Below are positions 5,485-5,968 of a stretch of DNA of 5,968 nucleotides, one piece after another. The translations under genes and the position numbers were made by a program. Each line of letters begins with the position of its first letter. The first letter of the stretch is position 1. The notes under the pieces are model-generated. The model was not told the DNA's origin. It ran no database searches and was given only the letters and a program-made list of their open reading frames with translations. Source of the stretch: Anaerolineae bacterium (GTDB lineage: Bacteria; Chloroflexota; Anaerolineae; B4-G1; SLSP01); assembly GCA_021159805.1 (NCBI GenBank), contig JAGHDT010000347.1:1-5968 (forward strand), given 5' to 3'.

Positions 5485-5513
5485 TTGACATACATCGGAA
5501 TTCTATGTATACT
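5485..5513 (+). promoter_or_regulatory. Near-consensus sigma70 promoter of the PadR gene
   Basis: TTGACA (5485-5490), a 17-nt spacer and TATACT (5508-5513). This is the strongest promoter in the window by match. The expected start near 5520 gives a leader of about 50 nt. Confidence 0.82.
5490..5510. promoter_or_regulatory. Candidate PadR operator (inverted repeat inside the promoter)
   Basis: ATACAT (5490-5495) and ATGTAT (5505-5510) form an inverted repeat with a 9-nt spacer. It fills the space between the -35 and -10 boxes and overlaps both, so a dimer bound there would block RNA polymerase. PadR proteins bind as dimers to such AT-rich palindromes and commonly repress their own operon; binding here is inferred. 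Confidence 0.45.
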
Positions 5514-5555
5514 GCAAGTACCATTGATACCTAGAATCCCTAAGTATATGATCCA

Positions 5556-5561
5556 GGGAGG
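5556..5561 (+). promoter_or_regulatory. Ribosome binding site of the PadR gene
   Basis: GGGAGG ends 7 nt before GTG 5569. It picks this GTG over the in-frame ATG 5548 and the frame start at 5485, which lies on the -35 box. Confidence 0.75.
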
Positions 5562-5568
5562 GTTCTCC

Positions 5569-5883
5569 GTGAATGTAAAAGGCAGCCTACCACTCTTAGT
5601 TCTGGATGCACTCTCGAAGGGCAGCAGCTACGGCTACCAGATTGCTAAAGCGATCAAGGCGAGATCCGGCGACGTCCTCAGCTTTCAGGAGGGCACACTC
5701 TATCCTGCCCTCCACAAGCTGGAGAAGGGCGGACTCATCGAGGCCTACACGGTCACAGTGGATGGACGGCGGCGGCGCTACTACCGGCTGACGGAGGCCG
5801 GTGCGCGCGCCCTTAATGAGGAGCGCACTACGTGGTTCACGTACGTACAGGCTGTGAACGCCTTACTGGGAGATGCGCAATGA
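5569..5883 (+). CDS. PadR-family transcriptional regulator
   Basis: This 104-residue winged-helix protein has the full PadR N-terminal domain. Visible marks are L-P-L-L-V-L-D-A-L at 7-15, S-Y-G-Y-Q-I at 20-25, the recognition-helix motif E-G-T-L-Y-P-A-L at 41-48, E-K-G-G-L-I at 52-57, and the wing with basic G-R-R-R-R-Y-Y-R-L-T at 66-75. After a helix ending at about 104 there is no long C-terminal domain, so it is of the short (PadR-s2) type, where the last helix forms the dimer. Its stop overlaps the next start (ATGA), the usual arrangement with a small membrane protein or transporter whose expression it controls. It probably represses its own promoter through the inverted repeat at 5490-5510. 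It is divergent from the DUF3179-thioredoxin gene and might also affect it, but this is not shown by the sequence. The inducer is unknown. Confidence 0.93.
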   Translation: MNVKGSLPLLVLDALSKGSSYGYQIAKAIKARSGDVLSFQEGTLYPALHKLEKGGLIEAYTVTVDGRRRRYYRLTEAGARALNEERTTWFTYVQAVNALLGDAQ

Positions 5884-5968
5884 CTCCGCCGACAGATCCC
5901 AAGCTTGAGCATTGGCTGTCCGCCGTTACCCAGGGACTGCCCGGGGAGATCACCACCGAGATTCGCGC
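5880..5968 (+). CDS. Start of a gene coupled to PadR (partial, runs off right edge), possible HAAS / permease-prefix protein
   Basis: ATG 5880 overlaps the PadR stop by four bases and the frame stays open to the end of the window. About 29 residues are visible. The stretch L-E-H-W-L-S-A-V-T-Q-G-L-P at 9-21 followed by E-I-T-T-E-I-R fits the amphipathic helix-turn-helix (L-x-x-L-P-x-x-x-x-x-E-I) that starts many membrane proteins encoded beside PadR regulators, such as HAAS/DUF1700 or permease-prefix proteins. With so little sequence this is a guess about family; that a coupled gene starts here is likely. Confidence 0.6.
   Translation, partial: MTPPTDPKLEHWLSAVTQGLPGEITTEIR

Noticed and set aside
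1..5968. CRISPR arrays, tRNA or rRNA genes, insertion sequences, toxin-antitoxin pairs
   Set aside because: I looked on both strands and saw no regularly spaced direct repeats, cloverleaf-like segments, transposase motifs or target-site duplications.

Overview
The window is a 6 kb piece of a bacterial chromosome of moderately high GC. It contains four short minus-strand transcription units, with plus-strand genes near each end. No rRNA, tRNA, CRISPR array or transposase was found. The gene content suggests a Chloroflexota-like bacterium: a DUF3179 protein, a ferredoxin:thioredoxin reductase (FTR) carrying a rubredoxin domain, a PadR regulator, and a possibly leaderless gene. That assignment is inference from family distribution recalled from memory, not from a search.

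Layout from left to right. 1-242 (-) is the N-terminus of a GT4-type glycosyltransferase that runs off the window; its promoter appears to make a leaderless message. Divergent from it, 398-601 (+) encodes a 67-residue protein of unknown function with an internal repeat. A strong hairpin (620-650) separates that gene from the convergent grx-FTR operon (1504 to 663, -), whose two genes overlap by ATGA. Next come two minus-strand genes, 2525-2148 (small membrane-anchored NlpE-like protein) and 2118-1633 (DUF3592 membrane protein), with a consensus-like promoter upstream and a terminator downstream. The largest unit, 5387-2733 (-), encodes an exported DUF3179-thioredoxin fusion followed 15 nt later by a CcdA-type membrane thiol transporter. 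At the right end, 5569-5883 (+) is a PadR-family regulator with a near-consensus promoter and a likely operator, overlapping by ATGA the start of a gene cut by the window edge.

The genes share a thiol-redox theme. The cytoplasmic pair (glutaredoxin plus FTR-rubredoxin) could turn ferredoxin or rubredoxin electrons into dithiols. The membrane pair (CcdA plus exported thioredoxin domain) could carry dithiol electrons across the membrane to the cell surface. There they may act on the CPLC cysteines of the DUF3179 domain fused to the thioredoxin. The link between the two halves is a hypothesis based on proximity: they are separate transcripts with two unrelated-looking genes between them.
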